Shown piece after piece: positions 8,233 through 15,995 of a stretch of 64,000 nt of DNA; the stretch's first letter is position 1; each line of letters opens with the position of its first letter. A model generated the notes under the pieces. That model searched no databases. It was not told the origin of the DNA and saw only the letters and a list, made by a program, of their open reading frames with translations. This DNA is from CBDANO01 sp965197665 (GTDB lineage: Bacteria > Chloroflexota > Dehalococcoidia > Lucifugimonadales > UBA3495), in contig CBDANO010000003.1 in assembly GCA_965197665.1 (NCBI GenBank), forward strand, positions 434,001 through 498,000, written 5' to 3'. Both the position numbers and the translations under genes were made by a program.

Positions 8233-9964
8233 GGTTTCCCAGTAGGCGCGGGGATAGACCGAATTAATAAGTCTAGCTTTGTTCTTATACTTTGGTTTCC
8301 CCGTAGGCGCGGGGATAGACCCACGAAGGGCGCGGCCATCGAGAATGCCAAGATGGTTTCCCCGTAGGTGCGGGGATAGACCCTACATCCTTGCCCACGG
8401 CTTTGAAATGGCCTTGGTTTCCCCGTAGGCGCGGGGATAGACCCCACAGCAGATGCAACAGGGCTTTGCGCATGACGGTTTCCCCGTAGGCGCGGGGATA
8501 GACCCCATATCGCAGTGCGGGCAGTAGCAGACTTCATGGTTTCCCCGTAGGCGCGGGGATAGACCCGGTTCCGGTACGTGGATTTCCACCCAGTCACAGG
8601 TTTCCCCGTAGGCGCGGGGATAGACCACCGTCCGGTCTATCTTCAGGACCCTAGCAACGGGTTTCCCCGTAGGCGCGGGGATAGACCCTTGACCCTTGGC
8701 CCGTTGGACGCCATACCCAAGGTTTCCCCGTAGGCGCGGGGATAGACCCCTGATACTCGCGCTCCGGCGACGGCTGCCGATGGTTTCCCCGTAGGCGCGG
8801 GGATAGAGTCTGGTTCTCAAAGTCATGCCCATGCGATGACATGGTTTCCCCGTAGGCGCGGGGATAGACCCTTCAAGTGTTCCTAATCCTTCCATGCCCG
8901 GTGGGTTTCCCCGTAGGCGCGGGGATAGACCTCCTCCTTGATGCGCGCCCGCCGCTCTGCCATGGTTTCCCCGTAGGCGCGGGGATAGACCCTTCAAGTG
9001 TTCCTAATCCTTCCATGCCCGGTGGGTTTCCCCGTAGGCGCGGGGATAGACCGGACCGGTCTTGAGTCTTCCGTAGCTGCGGCGAGGTTTCCCCGTAGGC
9101 GCGGGGATAGACCCAGGGCATTGAGTCCACACTGGATGCCTTCGAGGGTTTCCCCGTAGGCGCGGGGATAGACCCGCCGAGGGCTACAAGGTGCAGTGGC
9201 GGCTGGAGGTTTCCCCGTAGGCGCGGGGATAGACCAGTAACCAGGTTGACTAAGGCCCTATATCGGGAGGTTTCCCCGTAGGCGCGGGGATAGACCCTTC
9301 GACACACCCACAGAGGGGGATCACAGCACGGTTTCCCCGTAGGCGCGGGGATAGACCAAAACACGTCTTTTCTAAAGATACTACCATGACGGTTTCCCCG
9401 TAGGCGCGGGGATAGACCCTAACGCGCCCAGCAGCAGCAGGGTTAACAAGCGGTTTCCCCGTAGGCGCGGGGATAGACCGCCGTCAAGCGAGGCCTGGGC
9501 CTCATACAGGGTGGTTTCCCCGTAGGCGCGGGGATAGACCCGCCATCGGGACGGGTGCCTACCTCGAGGACAGGGTTTCCCCGTAGGCGCGGGGATAGAC
9601 CGCAGCGAGGGCAGTAGGAGTATTAGGGTTGGTAGGTTTCCCCGTAGGCGCGGGGATAGACCTTGATATTCGGGAGGGGGAACAAGGACGAGGGAGGTTT
9701 CCCCGTAGGCGCGGGGATAGACCCTCACAAGCTACTAGTACTTTCATAGCTGAAAGGGTTTCCCCGTAGGCGCGGGGATAGACCGTCCCAAGGTTCTTGG
9801 AGCAACCAACGCCCATCGGTTTCCCCGTAGGCGCGGGGATAGACCTGCCTCTAGCAGAGCATCAGCCCTAGTAGCCATGGTTTCCCCGTAGGCGCGGGGA
9901 TAGACCTCTTTCCTTCCATCAAAACGGCGTGGCCGGCTTGGTTTCCCCGTAGGCGCGGGGATAG
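8233..9964 (+). CRISPR. CRISPR array, 29 repeats / 28 spacers, subtype I-E-like repeat, no cas genes
   Basis: The 28-base repeat begins GGTTTCCCCG and ends CGGGGATAGACC; TCCCCG/CGGGGA forms the stem. It resembles I-E repeats (for example the Thermus type ending GGGGATGGACC), which orients the array left to right with the leader on the left. The period is 61 bases throughout, except one 32-base spacer (8932-8963). Repeat 1 has C-to-A at position 9, repeat 3 has a C-to-T change, repeat 10 ends GATAGAGTC, and the last repeat (from 9940) is cut after GGGGATAG. The spacers at 8871-8903 and 8992-9024 are identical. No cas gene occurs in the window. Confidence 0.97.
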
Positions 9965-10009
9965 TGAGGTGGACCCGGTTAGTTGAACAGAATTGGGTTG
10001 AAGCTAATG

Positions 10010-10516
10010 TTAGCCGGCGCCGATCACCCGGACCGGCGGATCGCAGGGCGGGGGCGCTGTGATCCGGAGTTGAGGTCCAGTACCTGGGCTTGCCGGCTGC
10101 TTGGACTTCCACTCTTCCAGCAAGCGGTCCCGTTCCGCGGCGTCGTCCTCGATGGCGGCCACGTCGGGCGCTACAGGCCGGCCGGCCCACCGGGCATCCT
10201 TTAAGAACTTATACAGGTCGTTGTTCGTCCTTCGGTAACGGTGGTCAACGGGAGCGATCTGGTCAAGAACGGCCGCCAGGAAAGGATAGGGCTGCCGCCC
10301 ACGCTCTTTCGTCAAGGCCAACCCTGTTAGATTCCCCTGGACCAACCGGGCCACGGAATCAACCGTGTGAGTCCCCCCGGGCCGCAGGAGGCCCAGGTCC
10401 AGCAACAGCGAAAGGGCATGGCCCAATCTCTCGGCCTCGGTCAAAAGCGCCGGGGCTTGGGGGCCATTGGCGGGCCTATGCGGGTCATTTGAGGGAGGGC
10501 TAAGATTACTACTCAT
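10010..10516 (-). CDS. Hypothetical protein of the integrative module
   Basis: 168 residues with a Pro-rich N-terminus, then a helical region (LTEAERLGHALSLLLDLGLL), RRTNNDLYKFLKDARWAGRP, and a charged, Pro-rich tail. No domain is recognised. It lies between the CRISPR array and the P-loop ATPase, on the same strand as the integrase and regulator genes, so it is probably cargo or replication-associated for the integrative element. The ATG at 10516 has no strong Shine-Dalgarno sequence. Confidence 0.5.
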   Translation of the reverse strand: MSSNLSPPSNDPHRPANGPQAPALLTEAERLGHALSLLLDLGLLRPGGTHTVDSVARLVQGNLTGLALTKERGRQPYPFLAAVLDQIAPVDHRYRRTNNDLYKFLKDARWAGRPVAPDVAAIEDDAAERDRLLEEWKSKQPASPGTGPQLRITAPPPCDPPVRVIGAG

Positions 10517-10874
10517 TAACGTATGTATTTAATCGTGGCGCGATGGGGTGGTTACTGTCTATATCTGACACATATATTGTACGACATCACCCGTCAACAA
10601 ATTGCGGCGGGCGACGCCCTTGGCCCTGATTTCACACCCCCGGCCTTGGCCGGTCCGGGCTTTAGGTTGATGGGCACGGGCCGCCTCGATGTCCTGGTGG
10701 GCTACAGCGCAGGGCGGGCAGGGCGTTGAGACCGAGACGGTGACGGCTCTTGGTCGCCGGTGCCTTCGACACGTTGCGGGCGGCGACAGGGACGCTGGCA
10801 GACGGTGCGACCTGGCCTTCTGTGGGAGAGGGGGCATTGCCAAAGGGCCTGACAGAGGTGTATCTGCGACACAA
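10517..10874. other. Gap of about 360 bases, no supported gene
   Basis: Short overlapping frames occur on both strands, but none has a convincing start, ribosome-binding site or recognisable motif. A minus-strand frame containing PCPPCAVAHQ is open here but overlaps the 3' end of the ATPase gene. I see no clear regulatory structure. Confidence 0.4.
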
Positions 10875-12002
10875 TCAGCTGGTGAAGTAGGCGGCGAGAG
10901 TGTCCAGGTCAACAGTGCCGCCGGGCCGATAATCAACCCAACGGCTCAAGGTCTCGGCGATAGCGGCCTCATCAATGTTGAAGCCAGCCAACGCAACCCT
11001 AGTCAACAGGAAGGGCAGCCCGCGCTTACCGGTTATCTCCACACTGGCGTATCGCAATGCCTTGTAGAATTCTGAGATTATCTTTTTGTCGGCGTCAATT
11101 GTGGCTTGCCAGTCTTGACTTGCGGCTGCATTGGATTCCGCCCCGTCCACGTCTTCCGTGTCGAAATCGATAACGTCAATTTCGTTCAGGGCGGACCTCA
11201 TATCTTTGGCCATGATATGTTGGCCGGCCGCCTTGCCCTGGGGCAGCGCCGCAAAAGAAAACTGGAGTGCGGCCGCCTCGTAGATGTTGGCCGGGGTGAT
11301 GCCCCTCACAGTTTTCCGCTTGGCTCTGGTGCGGTTGACGCCGATGCCATAGGCCTCCCCCACAGTCTTGCCCCTGAGCGGGTGGGGGCCGACCGCCTCA
11401 ATCCGTAGATGGCACCATTCCGGGTAGTGCTTTTGGCCTTGGCCCATCTGGGGATATCGCTTACGCCGAGCTGGGTAGAAGATCCAGTCGCACTCCCTGA
11501 GGAAGTTGTTGGCGACTTCCGGCTCCTGCGAGGTCCCGCCCAGCAGGTGGATGCGTTGTTTCCGCAGCCCTGCGATCCCCCCGACGAACTCCATCTGGCC
11601 GGTGTTGCCCTGCCGGTACCGGGACAGCAGGGCTTGAATCTCGTCAAGCACCAGGATGCAGCGGCCGGGCAGCACCTTGGAGAAGGCGAAAATATCGACC
11701 GCCCCTTCGATGTGCCATCCGAACAGCAAAGATAGGTTGGAGATGATCTCAAAACCCGCCTGCCGGTACGGGATACAGAACAGGGACATGAGATTGGTCT
11801 TGCCCACCCCCTTTGGCCCCGACACCAACTGGCAGCTAAAGCCCGGATCGCCGCCGGTGTCCCTGTTCTGTGCGAACTTCGCCTCGATCTCCCGGTGGAG
11901 AGCCAGCCGGAGGTCCTTGCCGATGGTGTCCCGCGCGTCGGGAAACGCCGGGAGGTTCTCAATGTCCTCTTCGGTAATCTTACGCAGTCTGATATTTGGC
12001 AT
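10875..12002 (-). CDS. P-loop ATPase of the integrative element (Zot/FtsK-like or DNA-packaging class)
   Basis: 375 residues from the ATG at 12002, preceded by AAAGGAGGG. Walker A is GPKGVGKTNL (about residue 65) and Walker B is RCILVLDEIQALLSRYRQGN, followed by FVGGIAGLRKQRIHLLGGTSQE. The ILVLDE-Q form with a short downstream sensor is typical of Zot-like or virion/conjugation-type ATPases rather than RecF/ABC proteins. The remaining 170 residues show no known domain. Neighbours (AlpA-like regulator, integrase) make a role in element mobilisation, packaging or replication plausible. The family assignment below the P-loop level is uncertain. Confidence 0.65.
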   Translation of the reverse strand: MPNIRLRKITEEDIENLPAFPDARDTIGKDLRLALHREIEAKFAQNRDTGGDPGFSCQLVSGPKGVGKTNLMSLFCIPYRQAGFEIISNLSLLFGWHIEGAVDIFAFSKVLPGRCILVLDEIQALLSRYRQGNTGQMEFVGGIAGLRKQRIHLLGGTSQEPEVANNFLRECDWIFYPARRKRYPQMGQGQKHYPEWCHLRIEAVGPHPLRGKTVGEAYGIGVNRTRAKRKTVRGITPANIYEAAALQFSFAALPQGKAAGQHIMAKDMRSALNEIDVIDFDTEDVDGAESNAAASQDWQATIDADKKIISEFYKALRYASVEITGKRGLPFLLTRVALAGFNIDEAAIAETLSRWVDYRPGGTVDLDTLAAYFTS

Positions 12003-12007
12003 GGGTT

Positions 12008-12262
12008 CTACCCTCCTTTTAACGGGATGCTGTCTGCGTCACGCAGCAACTCACGGCGCCGGTACGCGAAGATTATGGCGTGGGCCGTGCGACAGTCCTC
12101 GCAAAGAATGCCCTCGGGATGTTGGTGGGCGTCAGGTTCCCACTCGCGCAGCCCCAGGTGTACCGCCGTTTCACCATGCCGCCTTCCCGTTTCGTACCAG
12201 TCCATCTCGGCATCGACGGGAGACATAGTGAAGTTGATGGGTCTCAAACCTTGCTTTGCCAT
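12008..12262 (-). CDS. Small hypothetical protein with CxxC
   Basis: 84 residues, MAKQGLRPINFTMSP..., with DWYETGRRHGE, a LCEDCRTAHAI motif and a basic helix YRRRELLRD. GGGAGG sits 5 bases before the ATG. Its stop is 5 bases before the ATPase start, so the two are probably co-transcribed. The single CxxC may bind metal with a partner, but nothing more can be said. Confidence 0.6.
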   Translation of the reverse strand: MAKQGLRPINFTMSPVDAEMDWYETGRRHGETAVHLGLREWEPDAHQHPEGILCEDCRTAHAIIFAYRRRELLRDADSIPLKGG

Positions 12263-12271
12263 CGGTCCTCC

Positions 12272-12442
12272 CTATGGTTGATCCGGCACCCGGCCGGCCG
12301 CGGTCCAGCCGGCCCTGAATGCCTTGGCATTAGATCGCACGCTGCGGCCTTGGGACTTCAGCGGCCTCACGGCCCCCACCCGCTCACCGGTGTAGCTCGG
12401 CGGCCGCCCGGTCCGCTTTTCCGGCGCCCTGGGCCCGGTCAA
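12272..12442 (-). CDS. Possible very small basic protein
   Basis: A 56-codon frame with a TTG start runs between the AlpA-like gene and the 84-residue gene. It encodes a basic peptide containing KRTGRPPSYTGERVG and PLKSQGRSVRSNAKAF. It fills an otherwise empty 186-base gap on the same strand, and its stop is 9 bases before the next start. The non-ATG start and lack of a clear ribosome-binding site leave it doubtful. Confidence 0.3.
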   Translation of the reverse strand: MTGPRAPEKRTGRPPSYTGERVGAVRPLKSQGRSVRSNAKAFRAGWTAAGRVPDQP

Positions 12443-12448
12443 GGCTGG

Positions 12449-12670
12449 CTAAGTGGCTCTTGGGGGCGGTGTGTCGCCGGTGGCCCTGGGGCGGGTTGCC
12501 AGCCACTCCTCGATCTCGGACTCCGGCCAGCGGACGGCGCGGGCTCCGATCTTCAGCGGCTCAGGGAAGGACCCTTCGCGCATCTTGCGGTAGATGGTGG
12601 TGCGCCCTAGCCCGGTACGGGCCGCTACTTCGTCAAGGCGCAGGAGCCGGTCGGCGGTTGAGGCGGACAT
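12449..12670 (-). CDS. AlpA/excisionase-family helix-turn-helix regulator
   Basis: 73 residues from the ATG at 12670, chosen because GGAGGGG precedes it; a longer frame to 12874 overlaps another gene. RLLRLDEVAARTGLGRTTIYRKM is split here as RLLRLDEVAARTG and LGRTTIYRKM, the MerR-like helix-turn-helix of AlpA/Xis proteins. FPEPLKIGARAVRW and EIEEWL follow, and together these are diagnostic. AlpA-type proteins regulate excision or integrase expression of P4-like elements, consistent with the nearby integrase. Confidence 0.88.
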   Translation of the reverse strand: MSASTADRLLRLDEVAARTGLGRTTIYRKMREGSFPEPLKIGARAVRWPESEIEEWLATRPRATGDTPPPRAT

Positions 12671-12752
12671 GACAACACCCCTCCAAACACTATTTGAAAG
12701 AATGGTACCGCTTGGCTTGGGGGTTGTCAGGGTGAAAAAATATCCCGAATGG

Positions 12753-13250
12753 TTACCGGCGGCGGCGGCGTAGGGCTCTTCTATGTTTGTGAATGATGGA
12801 CCGGATGGTTTCCGGCGAGTAGTTGATACAGTCTGCGATAATATCGATAGCTTCGTTACGAGTGTGTCTTTCATCCCGCAGCATTTCGAACACCGTCAAA
12901 ACGCGGTGGTCTCGCTCTGACTCTTTCGGCCGGCCGGGTCTGGGAGCAGGGAGGCCCACTGTGTCCCGGTAAAAGGCCCAATCCTTCAAGCGCTTGGGGA
13001 CCGGTTCGCCAGTCTCCGATAAATAGTCTAGAAGATTATTCAGTCCTTTTTTGGCCGACGGGTGTGTATCGGCCATGATAATGCATGCCTCCACCAAACT
13101 CTCCCGGGTGCGCAATCCCGGGTGGTCGGGGTCGAGTTCTTCCGGAGGAGTCGCTCTCCAGAAGACCGGTAAGTCAGAAAGTTTCGGGAACGCCTGATTA
13201 TTGCCGTGCAGTAGGTCGCAGATCCACTTTTCATGGTTCTGGTGAGCCAT
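12753..13250 (-). CDS. Hypothetical protein with C-terminal HTH-like region
   Basis: 165 residues from the ATG at 13250, with AAGGAGGAG upstream, overlapping the end of the integrase gene by 20 bases. The N-terminal half (KWICDLLHGNNQAFPKLSD) is unrecognised. The C-terminal part (ERDHRVLTVFEMLRDE, then INYSPETIRSIIHKHRRAL and RRRRR) resembles a DNA-binding helix-turn-helix with a basic end. Translational coupling to the integrase suggests a regulator or accessory recombination factor. Confidence 0.55.
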   Translation of the reverse strand: MAHQNHEKWICDLLHGNNQAFPKLSDLPVFWRATPPEELDPDHPGLRTRESLVEACIIMADTHPSAKKGLNNLLDYLSETGEPVPKRLKDWAFYRDTVGLPAPRPGRPKESERDHRVLTVFEMLRDERHTRNEAIDIIADCINYSPETIRSIIHKHRRALRRRRR

Positions 13251-14445
13251 TGTTCTCCTCCTTATACCGGTCCCGCCCGCCGGTAACGTAAGCCGCCCAA
13301 GCGTCCATCAGCGCCCGCCTCTGGTCGAACAGGTCGCTCCGCATGTATGCCGCCTCGGTGCTGTTGCCGATGTTGTGGGCCAGAGCCGCTTCACCGACCG
13401 ACCAGGGCGCGGCGGTGCACTCGGCAACCCAGTTCCTGAAGGAAGTCCGAAATCCATGGGGTACGGCGGGGATTTCCAGCCGCCGCAGCAGGGCGGTGAA
13501 GGTCATGGAGGACGCCGCATCCCCGCTGCGCGCGGCGGGGAATACCAGGCCCTGCCCGTCGGTTAGCTCCAATGCTTGGCCCAGTATCTCGATGGCCCTA
13601 TCGGACAGCGGCACCCGGTGGGGACGCCTGGCCTTCATCCGGGATGCGGGGATCTCCCAGGTTGCCGAATCCCAGTCGACCTCGCTCCACTCTGCCGCCC
13701 GCACCTCCCCGGAGCGCCCGGCGGTCAGTACAAGAAACTCAAAGGCCAGCTTGGTCGAAATGCCGGCGGTGGACTCCCTGACCTGCCGCACCGCTCCCGG
13801 CACCCGGGCGTAGGGCAATGCCTGATGGTGTTCTTTCAGCCGCTGCGTCTTGGGCAGGACTTTGAGGAGGGAGCGCCCCGCCGGGTTGTCCAGCCGGTAC
13901 CCCTGGGCGATCACCCAGTCCATGACGGTCTCCATTCGCTGGCGGACCCGGCTGGCGGTTTCCGGCTTGCTGGTCCAGATGGGCGTCAGCGCCTCCAGGG
14001 CATCGGCGGCGGTGATGGCGTCAACCGCCTTGCGCCCGATCAGCGGGAAAGCGTAGGCCTGGAGCGTCGATTGCCACTGGTATGCGTGTTTCGCGTTGCT
14101 CCAGGTGGGCCGGCGCAGCTCGATCACCCGGGCGGCGGCTTCAGCGAAGGTGGGGGTGGACGGAGTAGGCTTGCGGGCGGCCTCCCGCGCCTCCCGCTTC
14201 TCCGCTGCCGGGTCCCGGCCTTCGGCAACGGCGGAGCGATTGGTTTGGGCGATGGTCCGGGCTACGGCAAGGCTGACCGCGGGATAAGGCCCCAGCCCCA
14301 GGTCACGGCGGCGTCCATGGATTACGATTCGCTGGACCCACGATTTGCTGCCCGAAGGGGCGACGTTCAGGTAGAGGCTGTCGCCGTCGCCGTGCCTGCC
14401 GGGTTTGCTCAGGTTCTTTGCCGAGATTGCGGTGAGCCTGCCCAC
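13231..14445 (-). CDS. Tyrosine recombinase, P4-type integrase
   Basis: 404 residues from the GTG at 14445. The N-terminal DUF4102-like arm-binding domain (KPGRHGDGDSLYLNVAPSG) is followed by a core-binding domain and a catalytic domain. Likely active residues are R244 (TAGRSGEV), H330 and R333 (PHGFRTSFR), H357 (ALAHNIGN) and nucleophile Y367 (EAAYMRSD). P4-type integrases target tRNA genes, and this gene lies about 155 bases from the 3' end of tRNA-Ala, which fits an element integrated at that tRNA and extending leftwards. The far attachment site was not found by eye. Confidence 0.93.
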   Translation of the reverse strand: MGRLTAISAKNLSKPGRHGDGDSLYLNVAPSGSKSWVQRIVIHGRRRDLGLGPYPAVSLAVARTIAQTNRSAVAEGRDPAAEKREAREAARKPTPSTPTFAEAAARVIELRRPTWSNAKHAYQWQSTLQAYAFPLIGRKAVDAITAADALEALTPIWTSKPETASRVRQRMETVMDWVIAQGYRLDNPAGRSLLKVLPKTQRLKEHHQALPYARVPGAVRQVRESTAGISTKLAFEFLVLTAGRSGEVRAAEWSEVDWDSATWEIPASRMKARRPHRVPLSDRAIEILGQALELTDGQGLVFPAARSGDAASSMTFTALLRRLEIPAVPHGFRTSFRNWVAECTAAPWSVGEAALAHNIGNSTEAAYMRSDLFDQRRALMDAWAAYVTGGRDRYKEENNGSPEP

Positions 14446-14468
14446 GCTCCCTTCCGTACCACATTATT

Positions 14469-14487
14469 TCCCACACATTGTGTGGGA
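14469..14487. promoter_or_regulatory. Palindromic operator candidate upstream of the integrase
   Basis: TCCCACACA-T-TGTGTGGGA is a perfect 9-bp dyad centred 33 bases upstream of the integrase GTG. It is embedded in a wider imperfect symmetry (TACCAC ... GTGGTA, and TCCC ... GGGA further out) covering about 14449-14510. The position fits an operator for the AlpA-like or other element regulator, or an integrase arm site. Confidence 0.55.
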
Positions 14488-14598
14488 TACAGTGGTATTT
14501 TACGGGAGTTCATGGGAGTGTTCAAGGCCTCGGTGTCAGCAATTTAGCCACAAACTTAGGGTTTTGGGGACGTTTGGGGACGGCAAGAGAGGTTAATA

Positions 14599-14673
14599 TG
14601 GTGGAGGTGAGGGGAATCGAACCCCTGGCCCCCTGCGTGCAAAGCAGGTGCTCTCCCGCTGAGCTACACCCCC
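14599..14673 (-). tRNA. tRNA-Ala (TGC anticodon), CCA encoded
   Basis: On the minus strand it begins GGGGGTGTAGCTC. It has a 7-bp acceptor stem GGGGGTG/CACCTCC, D-stem GCTC/GAGC, anticodon stem CCTGC/GCAGG around TTTGCAC (anticodon TGC), T-arm AGGGG-TTCGATT-CCCCT, discriminator A and encoded CCA: 75 bases in all. Its 3' end faces the tyrosine integrase, making it the probable attachment site. Confidence 0.97.
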
Positions 14674-14702
14674 AAGCTTTAGCGGCCCCTTACCGAGGCA
14701 GC

Positions 14703-14907
14703 ATGTCCACTCGGCATTATAGCAGGCAACCATCGCACCGTTAATTGGGTTTCCTTGGGGGATCAGGGCTATCGCATTAGAAAAATTGATGGTTATATTG
14801 CTGTCGATGGCCCGCGTCTTACCATACCGTAGGGGCGGGTTTCAAACCCACCCATCTTTGGTTGGAGGGTTGTATTCCGTTAACAAAATCCAAATGCGAT
14901 AGCCCTG
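14703..14907. repeat. Long direct repeat, copy 1, containing a MITE-like element (14764-14907)
   Basis: About 205 bases recur with few changes at 15715-15919. Within them a 144-base unit is bounded by 15-bp terminal inverted repeats CAGGGCTATCGCATT / AATGCGATAGCCCTG and holds an inner GGGGCGGGTTTCAAACCC palindromic motif. A third, truncated copy is at 19087. There is no coding capacity, so a non-autonomous element is likely. The two long copies bracket the DUF433/DUF5615 pair. Confidence 0.85.
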
Positions 14908-14997
14908 CTTGGGGGATGCCGGCAGGTGGCTGCCAGCCGCAAGGGAGTTAGAATTACCCGCCCCTGTGCTGAATCGCGAAAAGGCGCCGGCGGGCTC

Positions 14998-15330
14998 TCA
15001 GCTTAACGCGAGGAAAGCGCCTTGTTCGTTCTGATAAAAGGCCAGCAGGTCATTGTACCGGTTGTGTAGGACCGACTCGATCTCTGATGTTGAGCAGTTC
15101 CCACGCCGGATCCAAACGACTTTTGGCGGGTGCCCTAACGCAAAACTCAACTGCCGAAAGTCGGAGTCTTTGGAAGCTATCATCAACCCGCGATCCTTGG
15201 CATATGCCCAGACCACGATATCATCTGGAGACCCAAGCCCGGCTTCTCTGATGTGGAGGGATTCTGGATAGAAGCCCCGCAACGTCTCTACGAGGCGGGG
15301 AGAAAGGTTCTGATCGAACAACAGCCTCAT
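14998..15330 (-). CDS. DUF5615 PIN-like toxin
   Basis: 110 residues. MRLLFDQNLSPRLVETL carries the first acidic residue of the PIN fold. DDIVVWAYAKDRGLMIASKDSDFRQL provides the conserved D-x-D-F block, written here in two parts: DDIVVWAYAKDRGL and MIASKDSDFRQL. RRGNCSTSEIE follows. DUF5615 proteins are PIN-like RNases acting as VapC-type toxins. Its ATG overlaps the antitoxin stop by 4 bases, the standard layout for DUF433/DUF5615 modules. The pair sits between long direct repeats, suggesting movement as a cassette. Confidence 0.88.
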   Translation of the reverse strand: MRLLFDQNLSPRLVETLRGFYPESLHIREAGLGSPDDIVVWAYAKDRGLMIASKDSDFRQLSFALGHPPKVVWIRRGNCSTSEIESVLHNRYNDLLAFYQNEQGAFLALS

Positions 15331-15566
15331 AGGGGAGGGAGCGACACTAATCGCCGCTCCCGGTCAGCAGCGAACGCCAGGGACGCTCGGATGTCTTCCC
15401 GCTCCAAGTCTGGGAAATCGGCCAGGATTTCATCCTCGGACATCCCAGACGCCAGATACTCCAGCACGTCATATACAGTAATGCGCAGGCCGCGGATGCA
15501 GGGCTTCCCGCCGCGCTTTCCCGGATCTACGGTGATAATCTTCGTGTAGTCCGGTGGCATGTCCAA
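15327..15566 (-). CDS. DUF433 antitoxin
   Basis: 79 residues, with the family signature ITVDPGKRGGKPCIRGLRI followed by TVYDVLEYLASGMSEDEIL and DFPDLEREDIRASLAFA. DUF433 has a helix-turn-helix-like fold and is the usual antitoxin partner of DUF5615 or PIN-domain toxins. It precedes the toxin gene with a 4-base overlap, so the two are translationally coupled. Autoregulation through its own promoter is typical of such modules but is not directly visible. Confidence 0.9.
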   Translation of the reverse strand: MDMPPDYTKIITVDPGKRGGKPCIRGLRITVYDVLEYLASGMSEDEILADFPDLEREDIRASLAFAADRERRLVSLPPL

Positions 15567-15714
15567 TCCTTCTTTGGCCGTCTTTGGATCGTACCGCTAT
15601 TTTACCATGCCCTTGGTTAACCCTAGGTGAGAGTTTTTTAGCGCCGGTCCAATCACCCTTATCTTGCCGAAGAAGGGCCGTACCGGTATTGGGATTTAGA
15701 TAGGCGTGGCGGCA

Positions 15715-15919
15715 CGTCCACTCGGCATTATAGCAGGCAACCATCGGACCGTTAATTGGGTTTCCTTGGGGGATCAGGGCTATTGCATTAGAAAAATTGA
15801 CGGTTATTTGCTATCTATGGCCCGCGTCTTACCATACCGGAGGGGCGGGTTTCAAACCCGCCCACCTTTGGTTGGAGGGTTGTTTTCCGTTAACAAAATC
15901 CAAATGCGATAGCCCTGCT
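15715..15919. repeat. Long direct repeat, copy 2, containing a MITE-like element (15775-15917)
   Basis: Second copy of the repeat at 14703. The inner element has terminal repeats CAGGGCTATTGCATT (one change) and AATGCGATAGCCCTG and is 143 bases long. The remaining bases between 15567 and the amidase start at 15996 show nothing else; AGGGAGAA before 15996 is the amidase ribosome-binding site. Confidence 0.85.
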
Positions 15920-15995
15920 GACAAGGGGCCTTTTGCGGGTATAATGCTGCCGGCTATAGGGTGAAACGGCGCCTGTCCCAGCGGAAGGGAGAAGT

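Noticed and set aside
8082..9816. Long minus-strand frames across the CRISPR array rich in SPRLRGN and IPAPTGKP repeats
   Set aside because: They are translations of the CRISPR repeat. The repetitive peptide arises because the 61-base period cycles through frames; there is no start or coding signal.
9965..10010. Possible left attachment site of the integrative element beside the CRISPR array
   Set aside because: No copy of the tRNA-Ala 3' end was found here or elsewhere to the left of the integrase within the window.
10523..10936. Overlapping short frames in the gap before the ATPase gene
   Set aside because: They lie on both strands without ribosome-binding sites or motifs, and one overlaps the ATPase gene.
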